A stretch of 64,000 nt of DNA from Lysobacter soyae (GCF_019551435.1 NZ_CP080544.1:1886001-1950000); one strand, 5' to 3'; positions 1 to 9,010 are shown, counted from the first letter of the stretch. Numbers and translations are program-made. Notes: a model not told the origin generated them from the sequence alone.

Positions 1-965
1 GCCGCAATCCCCTGCTCGAAGGTATGAGCAGGTTCCCATCCGAGCTCACGTTTCAACTTGGACGCATCGATGGCGTACCGCCGGTCATGTCCTGGGCGGT
101 CCTGCACATAGGTGATCTGGGATACATATTGCGTACCGTCCGCTTTGGGACGGCGTTGGTCGAGCAGCCCGCAAATGGTTCGGACAACTTCGATATTCTG
201 TTTTTCAGAGTTGCCACCGACGTTGTATGTCTCTCCCACCTTGCCCGCTTCGAGTACGCGTCGAATGGCACTGCAATGGTCGCCTACATACAGCCAGTCG
301 CGCACGTTCTTTCCGTCGCCGTAGATTGGCAGCGGCGCGCCGGCCAAGGCCTTGGCAATAATGAGCGGGATCAATTTTTCAGGAAATTGGTATTCACCGT
401 AATTGTTCGAACAATTGGTGGTGAGGACGGGCAGACCATAGGTGTGATGAAACGCGCGCACCAAATGATCAGAGGCCGCCTTGGACGCCGAATACGGGGA
501 ATTCGGCGCGTAAGGCGTTGTTTCCGTGAACAGGCCCGTCTCTCCCAGCGAGCCGTAAACCTCGTCCGTGGACACGTGCAAGAAGCGAAATGCCGATTGA
601 CGCTCATCTTCCAAAAGTTTCCAATAGTCGCGCGTCGCTTCCAGCAACCCCAGCGTTCCGACGACGTTGGTCTGGATGAATTCTGCGGGCCCATCGATCG
701 ACCGATCCACATGGCTTTCCGCTGCAAAATTGATCACGGCATCCGGCTGATGCTCGGCGAGCAATTCGGCGACGAGTGTTCTATCACCGATATCACCTTC
801 AACGAAAACATGATTCGGGTTCCCTTCGATGGAAGCCAAGGTGTCTTTGTTGCCGGCATAGGTGAGGGCATCCAGATTGACGACTTTCACACCCCGCCCG
901 ACCGCGTCCAGCACGAAATTGCCGCCGATGAATCCGGCGCCGCCGGTAACGAGCCAAGTTGCCAT
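1..965 (-). CDS. rmlB: dTDP-glucose 4,6-dehydratase, 3' end cut by window edge
   Basis: This is an extended SDR that converts dTDP-glucose to dTDP-4-keto-6-deoxyglucose, the second step towards dTDP-L-rhamnose, in the cytosol. The reading frame starts at ATG 965 and stays open to base 1, about 321 codons of a family of roughly 350, so about 30 C-terminal residues lie outside. Visible motifs are the NAD-binding GGAGFIGG near residue 8, the STDEVYG segment and the catalytic YSASK tyrosine-lysine pair. It is divergent from etfB, as known for rml genes at Xanthomonas LPS loci. The rmlA, rmlC and rmlD partners would be expected just to the left. Confidence 0.95.
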   Translation of the reverse strand, partial: MATWLVTGGAGFIGGNFVLDAVGRGVKVVNLDALTYAGNKDTLASIEGNPNHVFVEGDIGDRTLVAELLAEHQPDAVINFAAESHVDRSIDGPAEFIQTNVVGTLGLLEATRDYWKLLEDERQSAFRFLHVSTDEVYGSLGETGLFTETTPYAPNSPYSASKAASDHLVRAFHHTYGLPVLTTNCSNNYGEYQFPEKLIPLIIAKALAGAPLPIYGDGKNVRDWLYVGDHCSAIRRVLEAGKVGETYNVGGNSEKQNIEVVRTICGLLDQRRPKADGTQYVSQITYVQDRPGHDRRYAIDASKLKRELGWEPAHTFEQGIA

Positions 966-1029
966 GCAGGGTCCTTCTTGAAAGTGAGAGATTGGAGACC
1001 ACCCCATGATACGTTAGCACCCTCCCGGG

Positions 1030-1058
1030 CTGCCGAATTGAGCGGCGTTCGTTACAAT
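1030..1058 (+). promoter_or_regulatory. candidate promoter of etfBA
   Basis: A -10-like TACAAT (1053-1058) lies 17 bp after CTGCCG (1030-1035), a poor -35. It sits about 27 bp before the etfB start, in the divergent gap with rmlB. The -10 match is good but the -35 is weak, so this is tentative. Confidence 0.3.
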
Positions 1059-1084
1059 AGAAGGCTGTTTTCGAGGGATTGGAC

Positions 1085-1831
1085 ATGAAAATTCTTGTCG
1101 GTTACAAGCGTGTCGTTGACGCGAACGTACGGGTGCAGGTGAAGCCCGACGGTACCGGGGTCGTGACTGACGGGGTAAAGCTCTCCGCAAACCCTTTTGA
1201 CGATATCGCCCTTGAAGAGGCATTGCGTCTGCGCGATTCCGGCAAAGCTACCGAAGTTGTCATCGTCACCATTGCGCCTGCGGATGCACAACCGCATCTG
1301 CGCAATGGTTTGGCCATGGGCGCTAATCGGGCGATTCACGTCGTTTCCGAGGGCCCGGTCCATTCGCTTACCGCCGCACGCGTTCTTCTCAAGCTGGTCG
1401 AGAAGGAGCAGCCCGAACTCGTGTTGCTTGGCAAGCAGGCTATCGATGATGACGCCAGCCAAACCGGCCAGATGTTGGCAACGCTATGGGGGCGCCCGCA
1501 AGCGACGTTTGCCAGCAAGCTCGCTGTGGTGGATGGAAAAGCGACGGTGACGCGCGAAGTAGACGCAGGCTTGGAAACGTTGGAAATCGATTTGCCCGGC
1601 GTGGTGACGGCCGATTTGCGATTGAACGAGCCGCGCTTCATCAAATTGCCGGACATCATGAAGGCGAAAAGCAAACCGCTGGAAACGATTCAGCTGGCCG
1701 AATTGGGCGTGGATGCCCATGAGGGCCTGAAGACCACCCACTTCGCCGCACCGGCCCAGCGAGGCCGCGGCGTTATGGTGAAGGATGCTGCTGAATTGGT
1801 TGCCAAGCTCAAAGAAAAGGGGTTGTTGTGA
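1085..1831 (+). CDS. etfB: electron transfer flavoprotein, beta subunit
   Basis: EtfB (248 aa) forms a soluble heterodimer with EtfA that carries electrons from acyl-CoA and related dehydrogenases to ETF:ubiquinone oxidoreductase. The N-terminus MKILVGYKRVVD is the family signature; a TTG two codons upstream is in frame, but ATG 1085 fits the family and follows a GAGGGA ribosome site. The adenine-nucleotide-binding fold continues through AIDDDASQTGQMLA near residue 120. Its stop overlaps the etfA start (TGATG), so the pair is translationally coupled. In Xanthomonas etfBA mark one border of the LPS locus, as here. Confidence 0.96.
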   Translation: MKILVGYKRVVDANVRVQVKPDGTGVVTDGVKLSANPFDDIALEEALRLRDSGKATEVVIVTIAPADAQPHLRNGLAMGANRAIHVVSEGPVHSLTAARVLLKLVEKEQPELVLLGKQAIDDDASQTGQMLATLWGRPQATFASKLAVVDGKATVTREVDAGLETLEIDLPGVVTADLRLNEPRFIKLPDIMKAKSKPLETIQLAELGVDAHEGLKTTHFAAPAQRGRGVMVKDAAELVAKLKEKGLL

Positions 1832-2772
1832 TGTCAAAGGTCCTCATCGTCGCAGAACATCTTGACGGCAAATTGAATGCCGCGACAGCAAAGTGCGTTT
1901 CGGCGGCAAAGGCGTTGAATCCGGAAGCCATCGATGTGGTCGTGCTCGCGGCCGATCCGACAGCAGTTGCGGCAGAAGCTGCCCGAATCAGCGGCGTCAG
2001 CAAAGTGCGGGCGGTCGCCAGCGAAGCCAACGCCCACGCCCTTGCGCAAGTTCAAGCACCCCAAGTCGTCCGGCTGGCCGAGGGCTATAGCCATATATTC
2101 GGCCCGAGCACAACCTTCGGCAAAGACCTGATGCCGTGCATTGCCGCAATTTTGGGAGTGTCACAGGTCTCCGACCTGATGGCGGTCGAGGGATCACACA
2201 CATTCAAACGGCCGATCTACGCCGGCAACGCCATTGTTACAGTGGAAGCGCCGGCGGGTTCAGTGGTCGTCGCAACGGTCCGTACTGCGTCTTGGCCGCA
2301 GGCAGAACACGGTGGGAATGCCGAGGTTGAGCAAGTCTCCGTCGACGTACCGTTGCCTTCGCATACCCGCTTCGTGAAGCTTTCTGCCGGGTCGAGCGAT
2401 CGCCCCGACCTCCAAAGTGCCCGCCGCGTGATTTCGGGTGGTCGCGGCGTCGGAAGTGCTGAAAACTTCAAGATCGTGTACGACCTGGCAGACAAATTGG
2501 GGGCAGCGGTCGGCGCATCGCGCGCTGCCGTCGATGCCGGATACGTGCCCAACGACATGCAGGTTGGACAAACAGGAAAGATCATTGCCCCGGAGCTATA
2601 CGTCGCCATCGGCATTTCCGGCGCCATCCAACATCTGACCGGTATAAAGGACGCAGGAACGATTGTTGCGATCAACAAGGATGCGGACGCACCGATTTTC
2701 GAAGTCGCGGATTTGGGACTGGTCGGAGACTTGTTTCAGGTGCTGCCTGAGCTGCAGGCGCAAATTCCTTGA
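1831..2772 (+). CDS. etfA: electron transfer flavoprotein, alpha subunit
   Basis: EtfA (313 aa) binds the redox-active FAD of the ETF heterodimer. The C-terminal FAD domain is clear: SGGRGVGS, then [29 protein letters not shown] and [12 protein letters not shown] at roughly residues 205-295. I use ATG 1831, which overlaps the etfB stop; the GTG one codon earlier is less likely. AAAGAAAAGGGG at the end of etfB is the ribosome site. The 268 bp after this gene contain no gene or clear terminator that I can see. Confidence 0.96.
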   Translation: MSKVLIVAEHLDGKLNAATAKCVSAAKALNPEAIDVVVLAADPTAVAAEAARISGVSKVRAVASEANAHALAQVQAPQVVRLAEGYSHIFGPSTTFGKDLMPCIAAILGVSQVSDLMAVEGSHTFKRPIYAGNAIVTVEAPAGSVVVATVRTASWPQAEHGGNAEVEQVSVDVPLPSHTRFVKLSAGSSDRPDLQSARRVISGGRGVGSAENFKIVYDLADKLGAAVGASRAAVDAGYVPNDMQVGQTGKIIAPELYVAIGISGAIQHLTGIKDAGTIVAINKDADAPIFEVADLGLVGDLFQVLPELQAQIP

Positions 2773-3040
2773 ATGCGGGTGGGTCTCGCCGATCGCATTA
2801 GAGTTTCGGCTGGCTAAGCAGCACCAACGCGGTTATTGTCTTGAGTGAAACTGTACAAATGCAGCAGGTGACGGGGCGATTTGGCGCGAGACGGCTCGCC
2901 TCTCCGCGGCACACTGCCTATGTAAAGAGGGAACACTATTTCATTCCCCGCTCCCTTCAGATTGGGCATTTTCTTTTAACGAATAATCGATTCTGCACTG
3001 ATTCTCGCTTCACCTAAAACCCAAACCAAGGATTGCCACC

Positions 3041-3598
3041 ATGCGTAACGTCGCCTTTGCCACGACCCTGATAATCGCTACCCTTAGCGGCTGCCAAAAG
3101 CAGGAAACTATGACCCCCGCTGACGTTGCAACAGCACCTTCAAGTGCACCCGCCGAGGCAGGTGCTCCTCCGCAAAGCGATGCTGCGGAGGCGATTTCCT
3201 ACGAAACGACCATTGTGAAGTCGGCTGCGACCGATGCGCTGAACATGCAAGAAGGCGTAGGCACTCTGACAAACGGCCGCTTGGAATCCACTGGAAAGGC
3301 CGGTTTCCTGATGTTCGGACCCTACATTGGTTTGAAAGCCGGCCGATACCACCTCAAAATTGATGGTTCGGTCGCAACGGTTCCCGAGGGCAAAACCATT
3401 GTCGTAGACGTTGCTTCAGACGCGGGCAAGAACATTATTCAAAAACAAGAGATTGCCGCGCCGACGCAAGCCGGGGCAGCCCTGACCGAGTTTGATGTTA
3501 CGTTGCCTGTCGATACTGCAAAAGTCGAAGTCCGCGTAAATGTTCCCGAGGGCGCGAAAGTCGATATTACGGGGTACCGATTGGATACGGCCAAGTAA
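3041..3598 (+). CDS. predicted outer-surface lipoprotein of unknown function
   Basis: This 185-residue protein has a short signal peptide ending in the lipobox LSGC (Cys18), so it should be lipidated. A Pro/Ala/Ser-rich linker runs to about residue 50. The rest (about 52-185) looks all-beta with a segment FGPYIGLKAGRYHLKIDG, which resembles carbohydrate-binding-like sandwiches found with glycosyltransferases. It follows a good ribosome site (AAGGATTGCC). It begins the rightward polysaccharide cassette but is 84 bp from the next gene, so it may be separately transcribed. Role unknown; envelope glycan binding is only an inference. Confidence 0.75.
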   Translation: MRNVAFATTLIIATLSGCQKQETMTPADVATAPSSAPAEAGAPPQSDAAEAISYETTIVKSAATDALNMQEGVGTLTNGRLESTGKAGFLMFGPYIGLKAGRYHLKIDGSVATVPEGKTIVVDVASDAGKNIIQKQEIAAPTQAGAALTEFDVTLPVDTAKVEVRVNVPEGAKVDITGYRLDTAK

Positions 3599-3682
3599 TC
3601 CATTCACCGGGGTCGTTATCCGGCTGGTGACGATCCCCGCCCTGCCTGCAACCGTAGGCCCTTATTCAATAATGGAAGTTTA

Positions 3683-4372
3683 GTGAAGATAGTCGGCAAT
3701 GGACTGTTGGCGAATGCGGTTCGCGCTTGCGGTGAGGAATTCGATGCTGTCGTCTTTGCGTCAGGGGTTTCCAACTCATCCGAAACCAGAGCCTCTGAGT
3801 TTGATCGTGAGTATGCGATGTTGTGCACGCATCTGGAAGAGTACCCGGCCTCGGTGGTCTATTTCAGCACTTGCAGTATTAGTGATCCGGACCGCGCGAA
3901 CAGTCCTTACGTCAAGCACAAGTTGAATATGGAACGCTTGGTGGGACAACATCCAAAGCATCAAATTTTCAGACTTCCTCAAGTTGTGGGCCTAACCCCC
4001 AACCCGCACACGCTTACTAATTTCATCGCAACCCATCTTCAAAGCGGCGAGCGTTTCGCAATTTGGGGGAATGCCGTTCGATGCCTCGTGGATGTGGAAG
4101 ACGTCGCGCGAATTTCCGTCCAGCACACTGCGCAAGCAACTTCATCTGGCATCAGCGAAATTGCGCCACCGGAAGTCGTCTCCATGCTTGAACTGGTCGG
4201 CCTGATGGAGAGCGTTTTACGGCGAACCGCCAACTTCGACGTTGTGGATTCGGGCGGCGGCTCCACGCCCGACTCGGCAATGATGGTCCGTTGGTCAAAC
4301 GAATTGGAGATTGACGTATCGCCGGGCTATACATTTCGCGTCCTTCAGAAATATTACGGTAGCAAACAATGA
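3683..4372 (+). CDS. short NAD-dependent epimerase/dehydratase-like protein
   Basis: A 229-residue member of the SDR fold, shorter than typical nucleotide-sugar epimerases (300-350). The N-terminal nucleotide loop is reduced to GNGLLA, the catalytic Ser region is YFSTCS and the YVKHK tyrosine-lysine pair is present near residue 81. It starts with GTG after GGAAG. Its 3' end overlaps the GtrB gene by ATGA, so it is coupled to the lipid-phosphate sugar system. The likely role is oxidation/reduction or epimerisation of a sugar, either nucleotide-linked or polyprenyl-phosphate-linked; the substrate cannot be read from the sequence. Confidence 0.8.
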   Translation: MKIVGNGLLANAVRACGEEFDAVVFASGVSNSSETRASEFDREYAMLCTHLEEYPASVVYFSTCSISDPDRANSPYVKHKLNMERLVGQHPKHQIFRLPQVVGLTPNPHTLTNFIATHLQSGERFAIWGNAVRCLVDVEDVARISVQHTAQATSSGISEIAPPEVVSMLELVGLMESVLRRTANFDVVDSGGGSTPDSAMMVRWSNELEIDVSPGYTFRVLQKYYGSKQ

Positions 4373-5316
4373 AGCCAGCCATTTCCGTCGTCATTCCGGT
4401 ATATCGCAGTGAATCCATCTTGCCGGAACTCGTCAAACAATTGGAGCGGGAGCTTGCAAAAAATTACGGGGACTCGTTCGAAGTCGTGATGGTAAACGAT
4501 TGCAGTCCAGACAAATCCTGGCACGTACTCAAAGGTCTGGCCAGAGATAGACCGTGGTTGAAAGCAATCAATCTCAGGAAAAACGCCGGACAGCACAACG
4601 CTGTTCTCTGCGGAATGCGCAATACACGAGGTCAAGTTGTCGTCACCATGGATGACGACTTGCAGCACTCTCCTTCCGACATCCAAGTGTTGGTCGAGTC
4701 GCTCGCCAAAGGGTACGACGTTTGTTACGGATCGTTCAAAGCCAGAAAGCACGTGTTGTGGAAGCGGCTAGGCAGTCGTTTCAATGATTCAGTTGCAGCG
4801 ATTCTGCTTGGGAAACCCAAAAACCTGTACCTCTCTCCATTCAAGGCGATGGTGGGTGGCGTGCGGAACGAGTTGGTGCGCTTTGTAGGTCCCAATGTGT
4901 ACTTGGACGGATTGATACTGCAATCCACTGACCGCATAACCAGCGCGCTAATAGACCATCATGAACGCGCAGATGGTCAGTCCGGATACAGTCTCAGAAA
5001 ATCCATCTCACTCTGGCTGAAAATGGCAACTGGGTTTTCGGTCGCCCCCTTGAGAATGGCGTCACTGACTGGTCTGGCATTCTCGGTGATAGGACTTGTG
5101 GGTGCGCTTGCGTTCGTCATTCAGAGATTCACGATTAATGCGATGCCGATCGGGTGGTCTTCACTAATGGTCTCGTCAATGATTCTGGGTGGAATCCAAC
5201 TTATGTCTGTTGGCATTATCGGTGAGTACTTGGGGCGCGTTCTGCTTCATGTGAACGGTCGCCCTCAGGCCGTCATCGGTGAATCACTAAATCTCGGCGA
5301 AGCTGAAAGTGTTTGA
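4369..5316 (+). CDS. GtrB-like polyprenyl-phosphate glycosyltransferase (GT2)
   Basis: This 315-residue GT2 enzyme should move a sugar from a nucleotide donor to undecaprenyl phosphate on the cytoplasmic face of the inner membrane. The GT2 domain (about 1-230) shows SVVIPVYRSE, VNDCSPD and the metal-binding MDDDLQH at residues 94-100. Two hydrophobic segments at about 232-255 and 265-290 anchor it, as in GtrB, ArnC and DPM1 homologues. It overlaps the SDR gene by 4 bp and gtrA by 8 bp. The pairing with a GtrA flippase marks a serotype-conversion-like module; the transferred sugar is unknown. Confidence 0.92.
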   Translation: MKPAISVVIPVYRSESILPELVKQLERELAKNYGDSFEVVMVNDCSPDKSWHVLKGLARDRPWLKAINLRKNAGQHNAVLCGMRNTRGQVVVTMDDDLQHSPSDIQVLVESLAKGYDVCYGSFKARKHVLWKRLGSRFNDSVAAILLGKPKNLYLSPFKAMVGGVRNELVRFVGPNVYLDGLILQSTDRITSALIDHHERADGQSGYSLRKSISLWLKMATGFSVAPLRMASLTGLAFSVIGLVGALAFVIQRFTINAMPIGWSSLMVSSMILGGIQLMSVGIIGEYLGRVLLHVNGRPQAVIGESLNLGEAESV

Positions 5317-5725
5317 CCTTCTCAAGAGCAATTCCGCTGCGATACGACAGTTCGTTCTATACGCAATTTGTGGCGGCAGCGGCGTGTTAACCGATCTGGC
5401 GATATTCGGAGCGCTTGTTTCAAATGGCGCAAATTACCAGCTTGCAAATTTCGCAGGGTATGCAGCAGGCACGCTTATAAGCTTCTTGCTAAACCGAAAA
5501 TTCACTTTTGACGCGAAAGATCGCCCCTTTGAAAGACTCGCGTTGTTTTTAGGTACCGCCCTGCTGGGTTACATAGTCTCCAGCGCATTGCTGTGGGTGC
5601 TGATTTCCAAGCTGAATTTCTCACCTTTCGTCGCCAAAATCGCAACCTTGGGTGTGGTACTGGTTCTTCAATTCTCAATCAACAAAGCAGTCACGTTTCG
5701 CACAACTGAAGGAAGCGCCAGCTAA
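5309..5725 (+). CDS. GtrA family flippase
   Basis: GtrA-fold proteins are small four-helix membrane proteins thought to flip polyprenyl-phosphate sugars made by GtrB enzymes. This one is 138 residues with four hydrophobic segments, and has the family features RQFVLYAICGGSG near the N-terminus and SFLLNRKFTF at about 60. It uses GTG 5309, overlapping the upstream GT gene by 8 bp, and its stop abuts the ATG of the FAD oxidoreductase, so all three are surely one transcript. Confidence 0.93.
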   Translation: MFDLLKSNSAAIRQFVLYAICGGSGVLTDLAIFGALVSNGANYQLANFAGYAAGTLISFLLNRKFTFDAKDRPFERLALFLGTALLGYIVSSALLWVLISKLNFSPFVAKIATLGVVLVLQFSINKAVTFRTTEGSAS

Positions 5726-7054
5726 ATGCAACAGGATATTGAACAAAGCAGCTTTCACACCGCTGTCGTCGGTGGGGGATTCGCAGGGCTCGCGGTTGCC
5801 TATGAATTGGCCAAAGCCGGAAAATCCGTAGTGGTCGTTGAAGCTGATTCGCAAGTCGGAGGCTTGGCGGGCGGCTTCAATGTAGAACAGCAAACGTTAG
5901 AGAAGTTTTACCATCACTGGTTCAACAATGATCTCGACATCATGCGGATAATCTCGGAACTGGGAGAGGAGGACAAAGTTGTCCTGCGACCGACCCGAAC
6001 AGGCATGTACTACTCCAACCAGTTCTTTCGTTTGAGTACCCCGCTCGATTTGTTGAGGTTTAACGCACTCCCGTTTCATGATCGCATCCGTCTCGGCATT
6101 GCCGTATTGCGGGCAAAGCGGGTAAAGGATTGGAAAACGCTTGAAAGCCTGACGGCCAAGGAATGGCTGATAAAGCTTTGCGGGCAAAGGGCATATCACG
6201 TCGTTTGGGATCCGCTCTTGGTAGGAAAATTCGGAAGCGTGGCCAACGACATTTCCGCCGTCTGGTTCTGGAAAAAGCTGGTATTACGCGGCGGAAGTCG
6301 AAGTTCATCCGGCGACGAGGTGTTAGCCTATTTCCGCGGTGGATTTGCAGCTTTAGCCGAACGACTCGCGGCTGAGATCGTCCGTTTGGGCGGGCGGGTC
6401 ATGGTTTCAACTACCGCACGCAAAGTCCTTACGTCCGACGGAAAGGCGACTGGTGTTGAACTTGCCGATGGTGAGGTTGTGCGATCTGACAATGTGGTCC
6501 TCTCCACCGCGTTTCCAATCTCGGCAGACTTGCTAGAAGGCTCGGTGCCTGAGACTTTCTTGAGCCAATTGAGAAGAATCCGTTATTTGGCAAATGTCTG
6601 TCTTGTGTTGACACTCGACCGAAGTCTCTCAGACACCTATTGGCTGAACGTCAATGACCCCGGATTTCCGTATGTGGGCGTAATTGAGCATACGAATTTC
6701 GAGCCGCCAAGTTCCTACGGCGGCCGACACATTGTCTATCTGTCAAAGTACCTGCCAACCGACCATCCCATGTACAACATGGATGATGATGCGCTTGTCG
6801 AATTTTCCCTTCCACATTTGAAGAAGATGTTTCCCGAGTTCGACAAAACGTGGATTGTCGACGCGCATGTCTGGAAGGCCGACTACGCACAGCCGATTGC
6901 GGAGAGATTTTATTCTTCCCTAGTCCCCGGTAATAACACCCCACTCGCCAACGTATATTTGACCAGCATGGCGCAAGTCTATCCTGAAGATCGGGGAACC
7001 AACTATGCCGTCAAGGAAGGGCGACGCTTAGCCAAAATGATGCTCGAGCCGTGA
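5726..7054 (+). CDS. FAD-dependent oxidoreductase (amine oxidase/UGM-like fold)
   Basis: A 442-residue flavoprotein. The dinucleotide loop VGGGFAGLAVAYELAKAG (about 15-32) is followed by an acidic residue at the end of beta-2 (VVVVEAD) and the GG doublet SQVGGLAGG typical of the protoporphyrinogen-oxidase/phytoene-desaturase/UDP-galactopyranose mutase group. The C-terminus has the expected FAD-contact region YLTSMAQVYPEDRGTN. Its ATG directly follows the gtrA stop, and its TGA overlaps the next GTG. Embedded in a GtrA/GtrB module, it probably oxidises or rearranges a sugar, perhaps on its lipid carrier. Exact activity is not determinable. Confidence 0.82.
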   Translation: MQQDIEQSSFHTAVVGGGFAGLAVAYELAKAGKSVVVVEADSQVGGLAGGFNVEQQTLEKFYHHWFNNDLDIMRIISELGEEDKVVLRPTRTGMYYSNQFFRLSTPLDLLRFNALPFHDRIRLGIAVLRAKRVKDWKTLESLTAKEWLIKLCGQRAYHVVWDPLLVGKFGSVANDISAVWFWKKLVLRGGSRSSSGDEVLAYFRGGFAALAERLAAEIVRLGGRVMVSTTARKVLTSDGKATGVELADGEVVRSDNVVLSTAFPISADLLEGSVPETFLSQLRRIRYLANVCLVLTLDRSLSDTYWLNVNDPGFPYVGVIEHTNFEPPSSYGGRHIVYLSKYLPTDHPMYNMDDDALVEFSLPHLKKMFPEFDKTWIVDAHVWKADYAQPIAERFYSSLVPGNNTPLANVYLTSMAQVYPEDRGTNYAVKEGRRLAKMMLEP

Positions 7055-8169
7055 GCATTTTTAGAGCTCTGTGTGCTTTAAAGCCGGACTTTTACGCGTT
7101 GGTTTTTTCAACCGCGCTGCTTTTCGGATTTGCACTGCAGTTCAACGCGACAAATGTCGGGGATGGCGCGGAATACTACGCCATGGAGGTTGCGCTAGCA
7201 CAGGCAAAAGTTCCGTACATGACAGACTCTGGCTGGCAAAAATATCAAAGGCTACGCGAGACCGGTGAAGTCGCTGGCCTCGAACCTACAGGGCAACTGA
7301 AAAAGAAGTTTCCGGCGTTGCGCGTGGGATCCACAAGCGATTTTAATCACTTCTGGGCATATTCACTAGCTGGTGCTGTATCAGACACATTTCTACCTGG
7401 CGGTGCGCATATTGGCTTTATGGCCCTTCACGCGGCGCTCTTTCTCTTGCTTGTCTGTATCTCTCTCAGAACTGATGGGCGAATGGGCGCGGTCGCGGCT
7501 ACCGCATTACTGTTAACTTCACCGATGCTCTGGTTTCTCACGAAGGTTCATACGGAGTGGTGGACCGCTACACTGTCGACAGCCGCGTTTATCTGCGCGT
7601 TCTCAAGAAAGTGGGCGTTTGCTGCGCTGCTATTCAGTCTAGTGAGCACGCAAAACATCAGCTTTGCCCTGCCAGCTGCTTTTTGCTGGATCATTGGTGC
7701 TTACGACTTTTTTCGCATTCCAGCGAATCGGCTTTCCAATTCCGCCCTCTTGATTTTGAGCGCAATCATCGTTCTTGTTCATCCATGGTATTACTTCGCT
7801 CGATATGGCGTGGTTACACCTCAGCTGTTGGCCGGCGGCGCTGATCTAAACCGTGATTTCACCGCTTTTCGCTATTTGATAGATCCGGATATTGGTCTGT
7901 TTCCGAACTGGCCACTGGGTTTGCTACTGCTCGGTGTCTCTGTTTTCTATCTTATTCATGATGGATGGGAACGCCTAAAGGCGAACATGGGCCCAGTTTT
8001 GCTTGTGCTCGTCTACTGCACCTCCGCACTATGGGCGCACAATGCAAGTCAGAATATGAATTCTGGCGCGACCGTGCACTTGGCCAGATACGGCCTCTGG
8101 TATCTGCCGCTGTTTTATTTTCCACTTCTGAGAGTGTTCAAGAGCTTTGATCGACCCCATCATGCGTAG
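7051..8169 (+). CDS. polytopic membrane protein, probable GT-C type glycosyltransferase
   Basis: This 372-residue protein has about nine hydrophobic segments. The first periplasmic loop carries acidic residues (VGDGAEYYAME, Asp38 and Glu41), the position of the catalytic acid in GT-C enzymes that use polyprenyl-phosphate sugars. The GTG start overlaps the upstream TGA. With GtrA and GtrB upstream it is the natural candidate for the third, acceptor-specific Gtr component acting in the periplasm. It lacks the large soluble C-terminal domain common in the class, which seems to be encoded by the next gene. Codon use is AT-richer than in the flanking core genes. Confidence 0.72.
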   Translation: MSIFRALCALKPDFYALVFSTALLFGFALQFNATNVGDGAEYYAMEVALAQAKVPYMTDSGWQKYQRLRETGEVAGLEPTGQLKKKFPALRVGSTSDFNHFWAYSLAGAVSDTFLPGGAHIGFMALHAALFLLLVCISLRTDGRMGAVAATALLLTSPMLWFLTKVHTEWWTATLSTAAFICAFSRKWAFAALLFSLVSTQNISFALPAAFCWIIGAYDFFRIPANRLSNSALLILSAIIVLVHPWYYFARYGVVTPQLLAGGADLNRDFTAFRYLIDPDIGLFPNWPLGLLLLGVSVFYLIHDGWERLKANMGPVLLVLVYCTSALWAHNASQNMNSGATVHLARYGLWYLPLFYFPLLRVFKSFDRPHHA

Positions 8170-9010
8170 GCTAAAGACAGTTCTGGCCACAGTTGTTTTT
8201 TCAATTCTGGCTTGCTGGAATCTATGGAATTTTTGGCCTGCCCTCCCGCAGACGTTTACTGAGCCCTCTCCTGCGGCCCGACTAATTTATTCATCTCTAC
8301 CGAATATCTACGATCCGCCAGCCGAAGTATTCTTCGAACGCAATTCTGGACTTGGCGAGGTAGCAGCAATTCGCCCATCAGTAGTGTTAGGACCCAATTG
8401 CAGAAAAGCACTCTTTTTGGGTCCGGGAAGCCATCCGAAAGTAGTCGGATCAAGTCTTTGTAGCATGAGTGAATCCGAAATAACGCGCGCGATTGCTTCT
8501 TTTACTCAGGAATTCAACACTACAGATGAGCGCTACTTCAGCATTTCCTCCGACGTCATTGACCGTCTAACTGTCATCGCCAACAAAGGTCAGGTTTACA
8601 CGTCTACATCGTCGCCCTCGTTCCGACAGTTCCAGGATACAAACTGGGGTCAGCTGGAACCATGGGGAAGCTGGAGCATTGGCAAGAAATCTTCGCTCAA
8701 ATTCCGCATTGCAAACGGTACTGATCCTGTCGCCGTATACCTGAAACTAACGTCCTTTTTCGCGTTATCGCATCAAGCCGTGGACGTCAGCTTTCTCGTA
8801 AACGGCAAGCAGATTGCGGCAACTACTATTTCTTCAGCGAAAATTCCGATCGAAATAAATCTCGAGTTACCGGCGGCTTTATTGGCCAAGTCCAACGGCT
8901 TAGTTGCGATTGACATTCACGTGGCAAACCCAGCTTCGCCAGCTGAACTAAATTTGTCACCCGATAACCGAAGGCTCGGAGTGGGCTTGATTGCCATCTC
9001 TATCAAATAG
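8162..9010 (+). CDS. membrane-anchored beta-rich protein, partner of the GT-C-like protein
   Basis: Unrecognised 282-residue protein with one N-terminal hydrophobic segment (about 5-25) and a soluble region whose last 110 residues look like a beta sandwich (WGSWSIGKKSSLKF, VDVSFLVNGKQI, NRRLGVGLIAISI), similar in style to C-terminal domains fused to membrane glycosyltransferases. ATG 8162 overlaps the upstream TAG by 8 bp in another frame; a TTG at 8147 is an alternative. Such domains are often fused to the membrane part, so this may be a natural split or an old frameshift. It ends 13 bp from the convergent GT gene. Confidence 0.65.
   Translation: MRRLKTVLATVVFSILACWNLWNFWPALPQTFTEPSPAARLIYSSLPNIYDPPAEVFFERNSGLGEVAAIRPSVVLGPNCRKALFLGPGSHPKVVGSSLCSMSESEITRAIASFTQEFNTTDERYFSISSDVIDRLTVIANKGQVYTSTSSPSFRQFQDTNWGQLEPWGSWSIGKKSSLKFRIANGTDPVAVYLKLTSFFALSHQAVDVSFLVNGKQIAATTISSAKIPIEINLELPAALLAKSNGLVAIDIHVANPASPAELNLSPDNRRLGVGLIAISIK

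Noticed and set aside
24..1088. Rightward 354-residue open frame over rmlB
   Set aside because: It is antisense to a clear rmlB frame with all SDR motifs, and its own translation has no family features.
2773..3040. Possible riboswitch or small RNA in the gap after etfA
   Set aside because: No recognisable riboswitch core or strong terminator; only weak short stems.
3605..3645. Terminator after the lipoprotein gene
   Set aside because: GGGGTCGT/ACGATCCCC can pair only with a bulge and no T-run follows.
8147..8161. TTG start for the membrane-anchored gene
   Set aside because: ATG 8162 overlaps the upstream stop and gives a normal signal-anchor; the TTG adds only five residues.
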